Assembly (NCBI RefSeq): GCF_017876595.1
Contig: NZ_JAGIOG010000001.1
Span: forward strand, 682,001-746,000
Direction of reading: 5' to 3'
DNA length: 64,000 nt
Origin: Aeromicrobium fastidiosum
Lineage (GTDB): Bacteria > Actinomycetota > Actinomycetes > Propionibacteriales > Nocardioidaceae
Below the pieces are notes generated by a model. That model did no database searches, was not told the origin of the DNA, and worked only from the letters and a program-made list of their open reading frames with translations. Below are positions 9,220-17,569 of the stretch, in pieces. Both the position numbers and the translations under genes were made by a program. How positions within the stretch are numbered: position 1 is the stretch's first letter; each line of letters begins with the position of its first letter.

Positions 9220-9660
9220 ATGAAGAACCTTTTCCGCGCGGCAGCCATCGGCATCGCCTCCACGGCTCTCGTCGCCGGAGGCGCCTCGGTCGCGACCGCC
9301 GCACCGTCCGCGCCTGCTGTCGCCTCGACCGCCGTCACGACGTCCGGCGACGTCTCGATCGCCGTCGCTCCGTACCCGATCGACTACAAGTCGAAGATCC
9401 GCATCCAGAAGCGCGGCTCCAAGCTCACGTTCCGGCTCACCGCCCGCTACCGCGACGACGCCGGCACGCCGGTCGGCATCCGCCGGGCGACGATCCAGGT
9501 GCTCAAGGGCAGCAAGTGGAAGACGCTCAAGAACGTCAAGCTGAACGGCAACGGCGGCGGAACCTACAAGACCCGCAGCAGCAAGAAGCGCAAGTACCGC
9601 ATGCTCATCAAGCCGACGGCTCTGTACCAGGGCGGCAACACGCGCAGCGTCAAGATCTGA
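9220..9660 (+). CDS. Small secreted protein with Lys-rich C-terminal domain (paralogue 1)
   Basis: A 146-aa protein of unknown function. Residues 1-28 are a Sec signal peptide (MKNLFRAAAIGIASTALVAG, cut near ATAAP). The mature protein has a short linker, then a basic domain with RATIQVLKGSKWKTLKNVKL, a Gly-rich turn, and KKRKYRMLIKPTALYQGG. The same domain closes the next two genes. The pattern (x-KGSKWKTLK-x-x-x-L-x-x-x-G-x-x-x-Y) resembles Ig-like beta-sandwich repeats of actinobacterial surface proteins; that is inference. ATG 9220 has CCAGGGGGA at the right distance; a longer frame from 9181 would spoil the signal peptide. Confidence 0.75.
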   Translation: MKNLFRAAAIGIASTALVAGGASVATAAPSAPAVASTAVTTSGDVSIAVAPYPIDYKSKIRIQKRGSKLTFRLTARYRDDAGTPVGIRRATIQVLKGSKWKTLKNVKLNGNGGGTYKTRSSKKRKYRMLIKPTALYQGGNTRSVKI

Positions 9661-9689
9661 TCTGCTGGCACGCCTCGGCGTGCCCCGTC

Positions 9690-9721
9690 CGAAGGCCCCC
9701 ACCGAGCCGTGGGGGCCTTCG
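9690..9721 (+). terminator. Hairpin after secreted paralogue 1
   Basis: Perfect 13-bp inverted repeat CGAAGGCCCCCAC / GTGGGGGCCTTCG around a 6-base loop, 30 bp after the stop. There is no clear T run after it. Confidence 0.7.
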
Positions 9722-9791
9722 TGCATCCTGAGGGCATTCACAGAAGAACCTGACCGTTTCCTGAGACGAACTGTCTTGCCACCCCGGCGCG

Positions 9792-9805
9792 TCTGGTTGA
9801 ATACG
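9792..9805 (+). promoter_or_regulatory. Shared promoter element TCTGGTTGAATACG
   Basis: Second copy of the element seen at 9176-9189, 34 bp before the start of the second secreted paralogue. TTGCCA lies 16 bp upstream of TGAATA. Confidence 0.45.
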
Positions 9806-9839
9806 ACCACCACATCAACCTTCCAGGGGGAACCACCAG

Positions 9840-10547
9840 ATGAAGACCTTGCTCCGCGCAGCGGCCATCGCCGTCGCATCCACCGCTCTCGTCGCAGGCG
9901 CGACGACCTCGGCCACCGCTGCCGCCGGCGACGGCGCTGCCGCCAGCGTCGCGCCCCAGAACGCCTACACGAGCGGCTTCCGCGCGTCGACGACGTCGCT
10001 GGTCCCGACCGCCATCACGCCGACCGTGCCGGGCATCGAGATCTCGAGCCTGCGCGCCACGGTTCTCGTCAACGGCGCACCCGTCGCCAACGACGTGTTC
10101 GTGTCGCCCCAGTCGGGCTTCACCTACCAGCGCGCCTGGGGCATCGGCGTCGTGTCGCTGACGAACATCGTCGCGCAGGGCTACGACAGCCGCACCGGCA
10201 CGCGCACCTTCTTCTCGGGCAAGCCGATCGCCCCGTCCGCCGGTGCCCAGATCCGCTACGGCATCGAGTTCCGCTCGGGCCTCGAGGTCAAGAAGCGCGG
10301 CAAGAAGCTGACCTTCAAGGTCAAGGCCCGCTACGTCGACAATGCGGGCCGCAACGTCGGCATCCGCAAGGCGACGATCCAGGTCAAGAAGGGCAGCAAG
10401 TGGCGCACGCTCAAGAAGCTGACCCTGAAGAAGAACGGCACCAAGACGTACACGCGTCGTGACGGCAAGAAGCGCAACTACCGTCTGGTGATCACGGAGA
10501 CCTCGGTCTACCAGGGCGGTCAGACCAAGCCCCTCCGCAAGCTCTGA
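9840..10547 (+). CDS. Secreted protein with Lys-rich C-terminal domain (paralogue 2)
   Basis: A 235-aa secreted protein of unknown function. Its signal peptide (MKTLLRAAAIAVASTALVAG) is nearly the same as that of paralogue 1, showing recent duplication. The middle (about residues 60-140) is an extra domain not found in paralogue 1. The end (VKKRGKKLTFKVKARYVDN, RKATIQVKKGSKWRTLKKL, VYQGGQTKPLRKL) aligns closely with paralogue 1. The C-terminal domain is very rich in Lys/Arg, so it may bind an anionic wall polymer or DNA; this is speculation. ATG with CCAGGGGGAACC upstream. Separated from its neighbours by hairpins, so each gene is its own unit. Confidence 0.75.
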   Translation: MKTLLRAAAIAVASTALVAGATTSATAAAGDGAAASVAPQNAYTSGFRASTTSLVPTAITPTVPGIEISSLRATVLVNGAPVANDVFVSPQSGFTYQRAWGIGVVSLTNIVAQGYDSRTGTRTFFSGKPIAPSAGAQIRYGIEFRSGLEVKKRGKKLTFKVKARYVDNAGRNVGIRKATIQVKKGSKWRTLKKLTLKKNGTKTYTRRDGKKRNYRLVITETSVYQGGQTKPLRKL

Positions 10548-10572
10548 CCCGCACGCTCTGACACATCCTCGT

Positions 10573-10603
10573 ACGGCCCTCGCCCTCACCGGGCGGGGGC
10601 CGT
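10573..10603 (+). terminator. Hairpin after secreted paralogue 2
   Basis: Inverted repeat ACGGCCCTCGCCC / GGGCGGGGGCCGT with one G-T pair and a five-base loop, 25 bp after the stop, followed by TCGTCGT. Confidence 0.7.
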
Positions 10604-10697
10604 TCGTCGTCCGTGACGCTCTCGTGCAGGCCGCCTGCGCTGTGCGAGACTGAGACCGATCGCGAACATCACCAACTCTCCGGGGGGACCTTTCTTC

Positions 10698-11462
10698 ATG
10701 CGTACATCCACCATCACCCGCGCCGGGGCCGTGCTGACGGCGTCGGCTCTCGCCTTCAGCCTCGGGGCTGGCCCCGTCTCGGCAGCCGAGACCGACACCC
10801 AGTCGGCCGGCGTCGTCGGCGGCACCTCCGTGCCCGTCAGCCGTCTGGGCAGCTCGTCGGGCGTCAGCGCCGCGGGCACCATCACCGCCCTGCGCCTCGG
10901 CTCGGGCGTCATCACCTCGCGGCCCACGACCCAGTTCCTCGGCAACGTCGCGGGCAGCGCGCCCGACAACAACGTCCAGACCGACGTCCGCATCAACGGA
11001 CGCCCCAAGGGCCGCGTCATGCTCTACCCCGGTGCCGGCAACGGCGGCGTCGAGATCCCTCGCCAGTGGGGCTCGGGCAAGGTCCAGCTGGGCCCGACGT
11101 ACTTCTCCGACGGCACGGTCTCGCCGGTCGTCAGCAACACGTTCTACGCCCGCAAGCAGGTCACCACGACCCGCAGCAACGGCATCGCCCTGAAGATCAA
11201 CCGCCGCAACAGCAAGGTGACGTTCCGGGCGCTGTCGATCAAGGTCATCAACCCGTCGTCGGGCCAGTTCCAGTCGGTCAAGCGGGTCAAGCTGCAGCGG
11301 CTCAAGGGCAGCAAGTGGAAGACCGTGAAGACGATCAAGCTCAACTCCAAGGGCAGCGGCAGCTACAAGGCCACGATCAAGTCCAAGTACCGCTACCGCC
11401 TCTACACGACGCGCACCGCGACGCAGGAGAAGTTCGAGACGATCAAGACCGGTCGCATCTGA
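10698..11462 (+). CDS. Secreted protein with Lys-rich C-terminal domain (paralogue 3)
   Basis: A 254-aa secreted protein of unknown function, third of the tandem set. Signal peptide MRTSTITRAGAVLTASALAF, cut near VSAAE. The middle has a counterpart of the paralogue-2 middle domain (NNVQTDVRINGRPKGRVMLY compares with the ATVLVNGAPVANDVFVSPQ stretch). The C-terminal domain carries LQRLKGSKWKTVKTIKLNSK and KYRYRLYTTRTATQ. It is more diverged than the other two and its promoter region lacks the TCTGGTTGA element. The start has a long purine/G run (CCGGGGGGACC) 12 bases upstream. Confidence 0.72.
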   Translation: MRTSTITRAGAVLTASALAFSLGAGPVSAAETDTQSAGVVGGTSVPVSRLGSSSGVSAAGTITALRLGSGVITSRPTTQFLGNVAGSAPDNNVQTDVRINGRPKGRVMLYPGAGNGGVEIPRQWGSGKVQLGPTYFSDGTVSPVVSNTFYARKQVTTTRSNGIALKINRRNSKVTFRALSIKVINPSSGQFQSVKRVKLQRLKGSKWKTVKTIKLNSKGSGSYKATIKSKYRYRLYTTRTATQEKFETIKTGRI

Positions 11463-11490
11463 TCAGGTCCGCCTGAGCACCGGCAGTCAC

Positions 11491-11525
11491 CACGAGGCCC
11501 CGTCCCACGAGGACGGGGCCTCGTG
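11491..11525. terminator. Bidirectional hairpin between paralogue 3 and the MarR gene
   Basis: Perfect 15-bp inverted repeat (11491-11505 and 11511-11525, CACGAGGCCCCGTCC and its complement) with a 5-base loop. It lies between two converging genes and can serve both. Confidence 0.8.
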
Positions 11526-11530
11526 GCGTC

Positions 11531-12034
11531 TCAGGCGAAGTCGCCCGCAGCCGACCTGAGGTGGCGCAGGAGGTCGTAGGCCTGGTCCTGCTGCTCGGTC
11601 GTCATGCCCGGCACCGCGAAGTCGATCGCGGTGATCGCAGTGGTCGCCTTCGCCAGCACCTGCTGGCCCTCGTCGGTCAGCTCGGCGAACGTTCGGCGAC
11701 GGTCCTTCTCGTCGGCGACCCGACGCACGAGCCCCTGCGACTCGAGCCGGTCCATCGCATTGGTCACCGAGGTCGGGTGCACCATGAGCCGCTCGCCGAT
11801 CTTGCTGAGCGGCAGCCGTCCCGTCGCGCTGAACGACAGCAGCACCAGCACCTCGTAGCGGGCGAACGTGATGCCGAGCGGCTTGAGCACCGCGTCGAGC
11901 TCGGCGCTGATGAGCTGCTGCACGCGCATGATCGACGTCGCCAGCCGCATCGAGGTCGGGTCACCGATGTGCCGCGACCAGATCTCCCCGGCCCGTTCGA
12001 TGGGATCGAAATCGAGCCTGTGCGCGTCTGACAT
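11531..12034 (-). CDS. MarR family transcriptional regulator
   Basis: A 167-aa winged-helix repressor. FARYEVLVLLSFSATGRLPLSKIGERLMVHPTSVTN is helix-turn-helix plus recognition helix, followed by the wing GLVRRVADEKDRRRTFAELT. Flanking helices give the usual MarR dimer. I chose ATG 12032-12034; a GTG ten codons upstream is also possible, and neither has a strong ribosome-binding site. It faces icmF across a 97-bp AT-rich gap full of dyads, so control of icmF and of itself is likely. Acyl-CoA or a related metabolite may be the ligand, by context only. Confidence 0.88.
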   Translation of the reverse strand: MSDAHRLDFDPIERAGEIWSRHIGDPTSMRLATSIMRVQQLISAELDAVLKPLGITFARYEVLVLLSFSATGRLPLSKIGERLMVHPTSVTNAMDRLESQGLVRRVADEKDRRRTFAELTDEGQQVLAKATTAITAIDFAVPGMTTEQQDQAYDLLRHLRSAAGDFA

Positions 12035-12063
12035 GGGCCTATCGTAGGGCGCGAACGACGCCA

Positions 12064-12102
12064 CTAGTAATTAGTTGGACATGCGACTATTTTAATTCCT
12101 AG
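12064..12102. promoter_or_regulatory. Operator region between MarR gene and icmF
   Basis: Unusually AT-rich for this genome. It holds TAGTTG-N6-CGACTA (12072-12089; half sites match 5 of 6), a spacing and half site usual for MarR dimers. This is nested inside CTAGTAATTA (12064-12073) and TAATTCCTAG (12093-12102), which match inversely at 9 of 10 positions. Likely binding site of the adjacent MarR protein. Confidence 0.6.
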
Positions 12103-12131
12103 TATTGCTGCCCGCCACGACCGAGGTGTCC

Positions 12132-15100
12132 ATGAGCGCGAACGACCTGCACGTCCCCACCCACCCCGTGCGTCTCGTCACGGCCTCCGCGCTGTTCGAC
12201 GGCCATGACGCCTCGATCAACATCATGCGGCGCATCTTCCAGTCTCAGGGCGCGGAGGTCATCCACCTCGGGCACAACCGCTCGGTCAAGGAGGTCGTCG
12301 ACGCCGCGATCGAGGAGGACGTGCAGGGCATCGCCGTGTCGTCGTACCAGGGCGGTCACGTCGAGTACTTCGAGTACCTCGTGGAGTCGCTGCGGGAGCA
12401 GGGCGCAGGGCACATCCACGTCGTGGGCGGCGGTGGCGGTGTCATCGTGCCCGAGGAGATCGCGCGCCTGCGGCAGAGCGGGGTCACGATCTTCTCGCCC
12501 GAGGACGGGCAGCGTCTCGGCCTGGTCGGCATGATCAACTCCGTCGTCGCCGACTGCGACGTCGACCTCAAGGCCGTGGGCGAGCTCGACATCGAGGCGG
12601 TGATCGCCGGCGACCGCGCCGCGATCGCGCGCGCCATCACGTTCGCCGAGCAGGGCGCGCTCAGCGACGACCACCGCGAGCGCATCCGCGCGGCTGCCGC
12701 GGCCCACACCTCCCCCGTGCTCGGCATCACCGGCACCGGCGGCTCCGGCAAGTCGTCGCTGACCGACGAGCTCGTGCGCCGCTTCCGCGTCGACCAGCAG
12801 GACAAGCTGCGCGTCGCGGTCATCGCGGTCGACCCCACCCGACGCCGCGGTGGCGGTGCGCTGCTGGGCGACCGCATCCGCATGAACTCGCTCGACGGCG
12901 AGCGGGCGTACTTCCGCTCATTGGCCACGCGCGGCTCGCACGAGCTGCCCGAGTCGCTGTCCGACGTCATCGACGTCGTCAAGGCGGCGGGCTTCGACCT
13001 CGTGATCGTCGAGACCCCCGGCATCGGCCAGGGCGATGCCGCGATCGTGCCATATGTCGACATGTCGATGTACGTCATGACGCCGGAGTTCGGTGCTGCG
13101 TCGCAGCTCGAGAAGATCGACATGCTCGACTTCGCCGACACCGTCGCGATCAACAAGTTCGAACGCCGCGGGGCCAAGGACGCCCTGCGCGACGTCGGGC
13201 GCCAGATGGTCCGCAACCGCGAGGCGTTCGGCAAGAAGCCCGAGGACATGCCGATCTTCGGCACGTCGGCCGCGACATTCAACGACGACGGTGTCACCGC
13301 GCTTTACCAGCACCTGCGCGACAGCCTCGCGGAGCGCGGTCTGCCCGTCGGCGAGGGCGTCCTGCCGGCGGTCGACGTCCGCTTCTCCAGCGGCATCCGC
13401 CAGGTCGTCCCGTCCGACCGCGTGCGCTACCTCGCCGAGATCACCGAGACGATCCGTGGCTTCCACGCCGACACCGAGAAGCTGGCCGCGGCTGCGAGCC
13501 GAGCCCAGCGGCTGGAGGCCGTGGCGGACGAAGCGACCCTTTCGACAGGCTCAAGGGACGAGTTGGGCGAGCTCGTGGCCGAGGCGCGCAAGGCCGTCCC
13601 CGCCGAGATCACCGACCGCATCGACGCGTGGCCGTCGGTCGTGGAGTCGTACTCCGGCGACGAGATGGTCGTGACGGTGCGCGACAAGGAGATCCGCACG
13701 CAGCTGACCCGCGAGTCGCTGTCGGGCAACAAGGTGCCGCGCGTCTCGCTGCCCCGCTACACCGACCATGGCGACCTCGTGCGGTTCTGGCGCAAGGAGA
13801 ACCTGCCCGGCTACTTCCCGTTCACGGCCGGCGTGTTCCCGTTCAAGCGCGACGGCGAGGACCCCGCCCGCATGTTCGCGGGCGAGGGTGACCCCTTCCG
13901 TACCAACCGCCGCTTCAAGCTGCTGTCGTCCGACGGCGACGCGACCCGCCTCTCGACGGCCTTCGACTCCGTGACGCTCTACGGTCGCGACCCCGACCCG
14001 CGCCCCGACGTGTACGGCAAGGTCGGCACGTCCGGCGTCTCGATCGCGACCTTGGACGACATGAAGGCGCTTTACGACGGCTTCGACCTGGTGGCACCCT
14101 CGACGTCGGTGTCGATGACGATCAACGGGCCGGCCCCGACCGTGCTGGCGTTCTTCCTCAACACCGTCATCGACCAGCAGGTCGACGTCTTCCGCGAGCG
14201 CGAGGGCCGCGAGCCCTCCGAGGCCGAGCACGCCGAGCTGCGGTCGTACGCGCTCAAGAACGTCCGCGGCACGGTGCAGGCCGACATCCTCAAGGAGGAC
14301 CAGGGACAGAACACGTGCCTGTTCTCGACCGAGTTCAGCCTGCGCATGATGGGCGACATCCAGCAGTACTTCATCGACGAGGGCGTGCGGAACTTCTACT
14401 CCGTCAGCATCTCGGGCTATCACATCGCCGAGGCCGGGGCGAACCCCATCAGCCAGCTCGCCTTCACCCTGTCGAACGGCTTCACGTACGTCGAGTCGTA
14501 CCTCGCGCGCGGCATGGACATCGACGACTTCGCGCCCAACCTGTCGTTCTTCTTCTCCAACGGCATGGACCCCGAGTACTCGGTGCTCGGTCGCGTGGCG
14601 CGCCGCATCTGGGCGATCGCCATGAAGGAGAAGTACGGCGCCAACGAGCGCTCGCAGAAGATGAAGTACCACGTGCAGACGTCCGGCCGGTCGCTGCACG
14701 CGCAGGAGATGGACTTCAACGACATCCGCACGACCCTGCAGGCGCTCATCGCGATCTACGACAACGCCAGCAGCCTGCACACCAACGCGTACGACGAGGC
14801 CGTCACCACCCCGTCGGAGGAGTCGGTGCGCCGCGCGCTCGCGATCCAGATGATCATCAACAAGGAGTGGGGCCTCGCGATGAACGAGAACCCCACCCAG
14901 GGGGCGTTCATCACCGACGAGCTGACCGATCTGGTCGAGAAGGCCGTGCTGGCCGAGTTCGACGCGATCAACGAGCGCGGCGGCGTGCTCGGCGCGATGG
15001 AGACCGGCTACCAGCGCGGACGCATCCAGGACGAGTCGATGCTCTACGAGCACCGCAAGCACGACGGCTCGCTGCCGATCATCGGCGTCAACACGTTCCG

Positions 15101-15368
15101 CAAGCCGCACGTCGAGGGCGAGGAGCCGCCGACCGTCGAGCTCGCGCGCGCGACGGAGGCCGAGAAGGAGTCGCAGCTCGCGCGCGTGCGTGGATGGCAG
15201 GATTCGCACAGCCAGGAGGCTGCCGAAGCGCTGGAGCGGCTGCGGCTCGCCGCGATCAACGACGAGAACGTCTTCGCCGTGCTGATGGACGCCGCCCGGG
15301 TGTGCTCGCTGCAGCAGGTCACCGAGGCATTCTTCGAGGTGGGCGGCCAGTACCGCCGCAACGTCTGA
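12132..15368 (+). CDS. icmF: Fused isobutyryl-CoA mutase (IcmF)
   Basis: A 1078-aa adenosylcobalamin enzyme that interconverts isobutyryl-CoA and n-butyryl-CoA. Domains in order are: an N-terminal B12-binding domain (LFDGHDASINIMRRIFQSQG with the His ligand, then VVGGGGGVIVPEEIARL); a MeaB-like G-protein chaperone with Walker A GTGGSGKSS at 201-209 and a VDPTRRRGGGALLGDR switch segment; a linker; and a C-terminal methylmalonyl-CoA-mutase-type barrel (NGPAPTVLAFFLNT, YSVSISGYHIAEAGANP). Length fits IcmF (about 1080). I chose ATG 12132 with GAGGT upstream over a TTG at 12105. A REP-like palindrome lies in frame in the linker. Needs cobalamin, whose synthesis genes lie 8 kb away. Confidence 0.95.
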   Translation: MSANDLHVPTHPVRLVTASALFDGHDASINIMRRIFQSQGAEVIHLGHNRSVKEVVDAAIEEDVQGIAVSSYQGGHVEYFEYLVESLREQGAGHIHVVGGGGGVIVPEEIARLRQSGVTIFSPEDGQRLGLVGMINSVVADCDVDLKAVGELDIEAVIAGDRAAIARAITFAEQGALSDDHRERIRAAAAAHTSPVLGITGTGGSGKSSLTDELVRRFRVDQQDKLRVAVIAVDPTRRRGGGALLGDRIRMNSLDGERAYFRSLATRGSHELPESLSDVIDVVKAAGFDLVIVETPGIGQGDAAIVPYVDMSMYVMTPEFGAASQLEKIDMLDFADTVAINKFERRGAKDALRDVGRQMVRNREAFGKKPEDMPIFGTSAATFNDDGVTALYQHLRDSLAERGLPVGEGVLPAVDVRFSSGIRQVVPSDRVRYLAEITETIRGFHADTEKLAAAASRAQRLEAVADEATLSTGSRDELGELVAEARKAVPAEITDRIDAWPSVVESYSGDEMVVTVRDKEIRTQLTRESLSGNKVPRVSLPRYTDHGDLVRFWRKENLPGYFPFTAGVFPFKRDGEDPARMFAGEGDPFRTNRRFKLLSSDGDATRLSTAFDSVTLYGRDPDPRPDVYGKVGTSGVSIATLDDMKALYDGFDLVAPSTSVSMTINGPAPTVLAFFLNTVIDQQVDVFREREGREPSEAEHAELRSYALKNVRGTVQADILKEDQGQNTCLFSTEFSLRMMGDIQQYFIDEGVRNFYSVSISGYHIAEAGANPISQLAFTLSNGFTYVESYLARGMDIDDFAPNLSFFFSNGMDPEYSVLGRVARRIWAIAMKEKYGANERSQKMKYHVQTSGRSLHAQEMDFNDIRTTLQALIAIYDNASSLHTNAYDEAVTTPSEESVRRALAIQMIINKEWGLAMNENPTQGAFITDELTDLVEKAVLAEFDAINERGGVLGAMETGYQRGRIQDESMLYEHRKHDGSLPIIGVNTFRKPHVEGEEPPTVELARATEAEKESQLARVRGWQDSHSQEAAEALERLRLAAINDENVFAVLMDAARVCSLQQVTEAFFEVGGQYRRNV
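13537..13557. repeat. REP-like palindrome inside the icmF coding sequence
   Basis: CCCTT-TCGACAGGCTC-AAGGG: five-base arms at 13537-13541 and 13553-13557 around the core TCGACAGGCTC, a sequence familiar from dispersed palindromic repeats in many genomes. It is in frame, encodes part of ATLSTGSRDEL, and falls in the poorly conserved linker between the G-protein and mutase domains (about residues 469-475). Confidence 0.6.
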
Positions 15369-15387
15369 GCCGCCGACATCTCGGTCG

Positions 15388-17490
15388 TCACATGCCGATG
15401 CTGCGGCCGTTCCTCTGCCACACCGCGACGACCGAGGGCCTCGGCACACGGCCGGGGCCGTCGGGCCACGTCGACGCCGGGGCGGTCGCCGTGGCACCGT
15501 CCTTCTCGCCGGGGTGCTGGACCGCCACGAGCACCCGGTCGCGCTCGATGACCGGCCCGCACGTCTCGGCACCTGTCGGAACGGTCAGGAACTGTCGCGT
15601 GGCTCCTCGCTCCGGGCCCTCGAGCGCGAGGCCGAACAGGCCGTCGTGCGAGCCCAGCGCGTTGCCGTCCGTCGAGATCCACAGGTTGCCGTAGCGGTCG
15701 AACGCCAGGTTGTCGGGGCACGAGATCGGCGAGACGTCGCGCGACGGATAGCCGCCGAAGTACGTCTTGGGATCGGCCGGATCTCCGCACAGCAGGAGGA
15801 TGTTCCAGGCGAAGCGGGTCGCGCCGGAGTCGGCCCGGTGCTCGACGAGCTCGATGACGTGGCCGTTCTTGTTGGACGTGCGGGGGTTGGCCTCGTCCGC
15901 CGGCGCGGCACCCGTTGCTCCGCGGTTGGAGTTGTTGGTCAGGGCGATGTAGACCGCGCCGGTGCGCGGGCTCGGCTCGACGTCCTCGGGCCGGTCCATC
16001 TTGGTCGCGCCCACGGCGTCGGCCGCGAGCCGCGTGAACAGCAGCACCTCCTCGGCCGTCATGCCGGGCACGAACGATCGGCGACCGCTGACGAGCTTGA
16101 TCCACTCCCCGGCCCCGTCGAAACGGCCGTCGGCGGGCAACGTGCCGGCTCCGTCGATCTCGATCGCCGGGGAGTCGCCCGTGAACCTGGCGACGTAGAG
16201 CGTGCCCTCGTCGAGCAGGTCGGCGTTGTGCCGGCGCGCGGATGCCGACGTGCCCTTGCGGACCGTCCCCGCCGACACGAACTTGTAGAAGTAGTCGAAC
16301 CGCTCGTCATCGCCCATGTAGACCGCGACGTGACCGTCGTCGGTGATGCGAGGCTGTGCGGCCTCGTGCTTGAAGCGGCCGAGAGCCGTGCGCTTGCGCG
16401 GCGTCGAGGTGGGGTCGTACGGATCGATCTCGACGATCCAGCCGAAGCGGTTCGCCTCGTTGGGCTCCTTGGCGATGTCGAAGCGGTCGTCGAACCGTTC
16501 CCACTTGCGCTCGGTCGCGGTGCCCGCGATGCCGTAGCGGGCCAGCCGCTTGGCCTGCACCGGATCGGTGACGGTCGCCGCGTTCGCGAAGTACTGGTTG
16601 ATGTTCTCCTCGGCCGTCAGCCACGTGCCCCACGGCGTCAGACCGCCCGAGCAGTTGTTGAGCGTGCCGAGCGCCGTGCGCCCGCGCGGATCGGCCTTCG
16701 TGCGGACCAGCGGGTGGCCAGCGACGGGGCCGGTCAGCTCGAACTCGCTGGTCGTGTGGAATCGGCGGTTGAGCCGGTGTCCCACGACCGGACGCAGCGC
16801 GCCGGTGCGGCGGTCCTCCTTGACGGCGACGACGCTCAGACCGTGGGCCGCCCACGCCGTCTCGACCTGCTCGCGGGTGGGATTGGCGGCCGAGTAGCCG
16901 GGGAACATCAGCGTCTCGCTGGTGTACTCGTGATTGACGACCATGAGCCGCGTGCTGCCGGCCAGCGGCAGGAGTCCGACGAAGTCGTTGTTGAAGCCGA
17001 ACTGGCGCCGCTGTCGGTCAGCCGATTGACGGTGGACGTCGAAGGCGGGGACGCCCTTGAAGAGCGGGTCACCCCAGCTGATGACGACCTGCTGGTCGTA
17101 TCCGGTCGGCGTGACCACGGCGTCCTGGAGGTTGGGTGCCACGGGCGAGAAGCGCAGCCCCTTGGGCCGACGCGGGTCGTGACCGTGGTGGCCCCCCGGC
17201 GGACGTCGCCGTTCCCCGACAGCGGCGGCCGCGGGGCTGGCCGACAGCCCGGTCCCCACGACGGCCACGGCACCGACGACGGCACCCGCTCGCAGGACGC
17301 TGCGCCGTGACAGTGCGGACTCCATCACGTCGGCGAAGGTCTCGTTCGTTGTCGTGTTGGGTGCCTCGTGCGCGCAGGCGTCGCCGCAGCGGTAGCGGCA
17401 CGTGAGCGCGGCGCGGCCGGTCGAGCACGGCGACGACGGTGCCCTCAGGTCGATGACGGGCAGCAGGTCTCGGTCAGGTGCGATGCTCAT
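15388..17490 (-). CDS. PhoX-type alkaline phosphatase (DUF839), Tat-exported
   Basis: A 700-aa secreted phosphatase of the PhoX/DUF839 family, which uses calcium and iron. A twin-arginine signal (LSRRSVLRAGAVVGAVAVVG) lies about 60 residues in, after a leader containing ALTCRYRCGDACAHEAPNTT. This Cys-rich leader is shared by actinobacterial members. Conserved blocks include LNNCSGGLTPWGTWLTAEEN, VMVVNHEYTSE-type (here LMVVNHEYTSETLMFPGY), RPEDVEPSPRTGAVYIALTNN and CPDNLAFDRYGNLWI. It would release phosphate from organic esters outside the membrane. ATG 17488-17490 is chosen to keep the Cys-rich leader. Converges on icmF 19 bp away. No Pho box was recognised. Confidence 0.88.
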   Translation of the reverse strand: MSIAPDRDLLPVIDLRAPSSPCSTGRAALTCRYRCGDACAHEAPNTTTNETFADVMESALSRRSVLRAGAVVGAVAVVGTGLSASPAAAAVGERRRPPGGHHGHDPRRPKGLRFSPVAPNLQDAVVTPTGYDQQVVISWGDPLFKGVPAFDVHRQSADRQRRQFGFNNDFVGLLPLAGSTRLMVVNHEYTSETLMFPGYSAANPTREQVETAWAAHGLSVVAVKEDRRTGALRPVVGHRLNRRFHTTSEFELTGPVAGHPLVRTKADPRGRTALGTLNNCSGGLTPWGTWLTAEENINQYFANAATVTDPVQAKRLARYGIAGTATERKWERFDDRFDIAKEPNEANRFGWIVEIDPYDPTSTPRKRTALGRFKHEAAQPRITDDGHVAVYMGDDERFDYFYKFVSAGTVRKGTSASARRHNADLLDEGTLYVARFTGDSPAIEIDGAGTLPADGRFDGAGEWIKLVSGRRSFVPGMTAEEVLLFTRLAADAVGATKMDRPEDVEPSPRTGAVYIALTNNSNRGATGAAPADEANPRTSNKNGHVIELVEHRADSGATRFAWNILLLCGDPADPKTYFGGYPSRDVSPISCPDNLAFDRYGNLWISTDGNALGSHDGLFGLALEGPERGATRQFLTVPTGAETCGPVIERDRVLVAVQHPGEKDGATATAPASTWPDGPGRVPRPSVVAVWQRNGRSIGM

Positions 17491-17569
17491 GCACGGGACG
17501 CTAGGTCGGCTCCACGAACGTCGGGTGTCTCGCAGGTGAACGACGCGGCTCGCCACTACCGTGAACCGC

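Noticed and set aside
12035..12064. Longer MarR start at GTG 12064
   Set aside because: It would run into the operator dyads and add ten unconserved residues; ATG 12034 is preferred, with some doubt.
13551..15572. Long minus-strand open frame across icmF
   Set aside because: Antisense shadow of the IcmF mutase domain; no motifs, no ribosome-binding site, and amino-acid use unlike real genes here.
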